Source: Flavobacteriales bacterium UBA4011
GTDB lineage: Bacteria > Bacteroidota > Bacteroidia > Flavobacteriales_D > Crocinitomicaceae
DNA length: 8,908 nt
NCBI GenBank assembly: GCA_002384725.1
Contig: DGBF01000092.1
Span: 5,652 to 14,559 of the forward strand
Direction: 5' to 3'
The translations under genes were made by a program, and so were the position numbers. Positions 6,721 through 8,908 of this stretch are shown piece by piece (the first letter of the stretch is position 1; each line of letters opens with the position of its first letter). Below the pieces are notes generated by a model. The model made no database searches. It saw nothing but the letters and a program-made list of their open reading frames with translations, and was not told the DNA's origin.

Positions 6721-7490
6721 TGAAGTGGGTCGATACACATACACATCTGTATTCAGAGCAATTTGACGAAGACCGCGATGAAATGATACAGCGCGCTTTT
6801 CGTAATGGCGTAGAAACACTTTTATTGCCCAACATTGATAAAGAAAGCATTCAACCCATGCTCGACTTAGTGGAAAAGTACCCTACGCAATGTTATGCTA
6901 TGATGGGACTGCACCCTGGGTCAGTTGGAGCAGATTGGGCCGAGCAGTTAAGTTTAATGAAACCCTATTTCTCTTCACACAAAATGATTGCTGTTGGTGA
7001 AATTGGGATGGATTTGTACTGGGATCAAACCTTCATCGAAGAACAAAAACAAGCTTTCAGACAACAAATAGATTGGGCAAAAGAACTCCAGTTGCCCATA
7101 GTCATTCACGCACGTGATGCTTTCGACGAAATTTTTGAAATTATCGATGACACAATAGACGAGAGACTTTCAGGTGTTTTTCATTGCTTTACAGGAGATA
7201 GTGAGCAAGCAAATAAAGTATTATCCTACCCAAATTTCTTCATGGGAATCGGTGGTGTGATCACCTACAGGAAAGCAGCTTTGGATGAAGTTCTGGCCAA
7301 TGTTCCTTTAGAAAAAATGATGATGGAAACGGATTCGCCTTATCTTCCTCCGGTTCCGTATCGAGGAAAAAGAAATGAAAGTTCGTATCTTGTTCATTCT
7401 GCTCAGAAATTGGCCGACACACATCAGATAAAATTGAGTGAATTGGCCGAAATCACATCGAACAACGCGAAAAACTTGTTTAAGATTTGA
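6720..7490 (+). CDS. TatD-family metal-dependent hydrolase
   Basis: 256 residues, the normal length for the family, which adopts an amidohydrolase-type TIM barrel and acts as a metal-dependent DNase in the cytoplasm. All metal ligands are present: DTHTHL (His7, His9), GEIGMD (Glu94), PIVIHARDA (His130), FHCFTG (His155) and ETDSPYL (Asp205), followed by the signature PPVPYRGKRNE. It is closer to the YcfH/TatD branch than to YjjV by that last motif (inference). Despite the name, TatD is not needed for Tat export. The ATG overlaps the previous stop codon by one base (TAATG), so it is probably translated by coupling. The link with galE and a barrel protein gives no clear functional clue. Confidence 0.95.
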   Translation: MKWVDTHTHLYSEQFDEDRDEMIQRAFRNGVETLLLPNIDKESIQPMLDLVEKYPTQCYAMMGLHPGSVGADWAEQLSLMKPYFSSHKMIAVGEIGMDLYWDQTFIEEQKQAFRQQIDWAKELQLPIVIHARDAFDEIFEIIDDTIDERLSGVFHCFTGDSEQANKVLSYPNFFMGIGGVITYRKAALDEVLANVPLEKMMMETDSPYLPPVPYRGKRNESSYLVHSAQKLADTHQIKLSELAEITSNNAKNLFKI

Positions 7491-7542
7491 CGCTTCACTC
7501 AACCAACGATACAGATGACTAAAGAGCGACTCCTAAAAATAA

Positions 7543-7550
7543 TATCTTTG
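7543..7550 (+). promoter_or_regulatory. Bacteroidota -7 box of ansA
   Basis: TATCTTTG, an exact TAnnTTTG, lies 20 bases before the ATG in the 80-base gap after the TatD gene, giving a leader of about 15 bases. No clear -33 element or upstream terminator is seen. Confidence 0.55.
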
Positions 7551-7570
7551 ACTTATTCCCATTAATATTG

Positions 7571-8641
7571 ATGACTGCGAAACCCAAAATATTGTTGATT
7601 TACACCGGTGGAACCATCGGAATGATCACGGACCCCGTTTCAGGCGAATTGAAAAGTTTCAATTTCAATGAGATTGACCGACACGTTCCCGAGCTGAATC
7701 GGCTGCAAGTAGAACTCAAAAGTGCGAGTTTCAAAACGCCCATCGATTCTTCAGAAATGAACCCACGATATTGGAAGGACATAGCAGAGACGATTTTTGA
7801 TAATTATGGACACCACGATGGATTTGTGGTTTTACACGGCTCGGACACAATGGCGTACACCGCTTCGGCCCTAAGTTTCATGTTGGAAAACTTGGACAAA
7901 CCGGTTATTCTAACAGGATCTCAACTACCGATTGGAACTATACGAACAGACGGGAAAGAAAATTTGATAACCGCGATTGAAATTGCAGCCTCGAAAAATG
8001 AAAATGGCGAATCTCGCATAAAAGAAGTAGCCGTTTATTTCGAATACTCTTTGTACAGAGGAAATCGATCATCAAAAGTATCTGCCAATCAATTTGAGGC
8101 TTTTCAATCTCCAAATTTCCCTGATTTGGCTGTTGCTGGCGTGAATATCGATTATAGAGTAGAATCTGAAAAAAGAGGAAACGGGGCTTTTCAAATCAAC
8201 ACTAAATTTGATGAACAGGTTTCTCTTTTAAAGATATACCCAGGAATTCAAGCCAAAGCCTATAAAAGCTTGTTTGATGCTGCCTTATCGAAAGCGATTG
8301 TCATAGAAACGTATGGAGCCGGCAATGCGATGAGCAACAAAGATTTCCAGGCATTAATTTCAGATTATCTTACGAAAGGAGGCATCGTTATAAACGTAAC
8401 GCAATGCATATCAGGCTCTGTGAATCAAGGAAAATATGAAACAAGTTCGTTTTTTCACAAATCAGGCGTGTTAAGTGGACATGATATGACAACCGAAGCG
8501 GCTTTAACAAAAACAATGTATCTCCTTGGTAAGAATTTGTCAAAAGAAGAATTTGCTCTCCAATTCTCCTTGGATTTAAGAGGTGAAATCACCAATTATA
8601 TTTCCTATAATAAAATGTCTCTTGAACCAGTACAGTATTAA
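7571..8641 (+). CDS. ansA: Type I L-asparaginase
   Basis: Hydrolyses L-asparagine to aspartate and ammonia. 356 residues, slightly longer than the usual 335-350. No signal peptide is present, which fits the cytoplasmic type I enzyme rather than the exported type II form. Both asparaginase signatures are present: YTGGTIGM near the N-terminus (catalytic Thr15) and LHGSDTMAYTASALSFM at 88-104 (Thr93, Asp92). The substrate loop DSSEM is at 59-63. The catalytic Lys is probably Lys169 in YRGNRSSK, and the C-terminal domain includes ETYGAGNAM. The start is taken as ATG 7571; a TTG directly in front (7568) would add one Met and is less likely. It has its own -7 box, and tRNA-Ser begins 29 bases after its stop with no terminator between, so read-through into the tRNA is possible. 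Confidence 0.96.
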   Translation: MTAKPKILLIYTGGTIGMITDPVSGELKSFNFNEIDRHVPELNRLQVELKSASFKTPIDSSEMNPRYWKDIAETIFDNYGHHDGFVVLHGSDTMAYTASALSFMLENLDKPVILTGSQLPIGTIRTDGKENLITAIEIAASKNENGESRIKEVAVYFEYSLYRGNRSSKVSANQFEAFQSPNFPDLAVAGVNIDYRVESEKRGNGAFQINTKFDEQVSLLKIYPGIQAKAYKSLFDAALSKAIVIETYGAGNAMSNKDFQALISDYLTKGGIVINVTQCISGSVNQGKYETSSFFHKSGVLSGHDMTTEAALTKTMYLLGKNLSKEEFALQFSLDLRGEITNYISYNKMSLEPVQY

Positions 8642-8649
8642 TTTATTTG

Positions 8650-8657
8650 TACTTTAG
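8650..8657 (+). promoter_or_regulatory. Possible -7 box of tRNA-Ser
   Basis: TACTTTAG differs from TAnnTTTG at one position and ends 13 bases before the tRNA, a sensible distance for a short 5' leader. It could drive the tRNA independently of ansA. Confidence 0.4.
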
Positions 8658-8670
8658 CCCTCCCAAAAAA

Positions 8671-8758
<88 letters not shown>

Positions 8759-8767
8759 AAATTATTG

Positions 8768-8797
8768 AAAAACAGCACCTTGAGTGCTGTTTTTTTT
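8768..8797 (+). terminator. Rho-independent terminator after tRNA-Ser
   Basis: Stem ACAGCAC / GTGCTGT around the loop CTTGA, flanked by five A's on the left and eight T's on the right. On the plus strand it ends the tRNA transcript ten bases after the tRNA. The A-run makes it usable on the minus strand too, so it could also serve a convergent gene from the right. Confidence 0.9.
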
Positions 8798-8908
8798 GTA
8801 TTACTTCCCTATGGCCTGCGTGTAGTCGCTTCTAATACAGGTAGCATGAGGCCTACGGGGACTTGACAACGGCGTTCCAATCAAACTCCTTAGAGCAGGT
8901 GCAATTTT
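8798..8908. other. Unassigned right-hand end
   Basis: No recognisable gene. On the minus strand two frames are open from the edge. One runs 35 codons to a TAA at 8801-8803. The other runs 17 codons to a TAG at 8853-8855 and has more natural composition (CTCSKEFDWNAVVKSP). Either could be the end of a convergent gene using the shared terminator, but neither is convincing. The segment has more CG-rich words than the neighbouring intergenic DNA. Confidence 0.2.

Noticed and set aside
7568..7570. TTG as the start of ansA
   Set aside because: ATG follows immediately in frame and needs no rare start. The difference is one residue.

Overview
The window looks like chromosomal DNA of a member of the Bacteroidota, probably Flavobacteriales. 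Three things point this way. Several genes have the Bacteroidota-type -7 box TAnnTTTG just before them. No convincing Shine-Dalgarno sequence precedes any start codon. The gene content is also typical of the group: a TonB-dependent receptor with a CarboxypepD_reg-like N-terminus, an HYC_CC_PP protein, a DUF2141 protein and a PorT-like beta-barrel protein. The genus cannot be fixed from the sequence alone.

Left part (1-2068, minus strand): a two-gene operon. A small exported Cys/His protein (HYC_CC_PP type) lies upstream of a TonB-dependent outer-membrane receptor, whose C-terminal barrel runs off the left edge. The 49-base gap between them holds an inverted repeat. A role in metal (perhaps copper) handling is inferred, not shown. 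Next comes aspS (2207-3955, minus), with a clear promoter box that rules out a longer start.

Middle (4028-4918): a decayed-looking dodecin reading frame on the plus strand collides tail to tail with a minus-strand pair, a single-pass membrane protein followed by a DUF2141 protein. That pair diverges from galE across only 39 bases.

Right part (4943-8797, plus strand): galE, an outer-membrane beta-barrel protein and a TatD-family hydrolase overlap at their start/stop codons (ATGA, then TAATG) and form one operon. Then come type I asparaginase (ansA) with its own promoter box, tRNA-Ser(GGA) and a strong hairpin terminator. The last ~110 bases could not be assigned.

Most of the window is ordinary core genome. 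The items worth a second look are the HYC_CC_PP/TonB pair, the dodecin remnant, the promoter boxes that nearly touch start codons (suggesting leaderless or near-leaderless mRNAs), a coding-like stretch in frame after the aspS stop, and the unexplained right-hand end. I found no convincing new multi-gene system, CRISPR array or mobile element.
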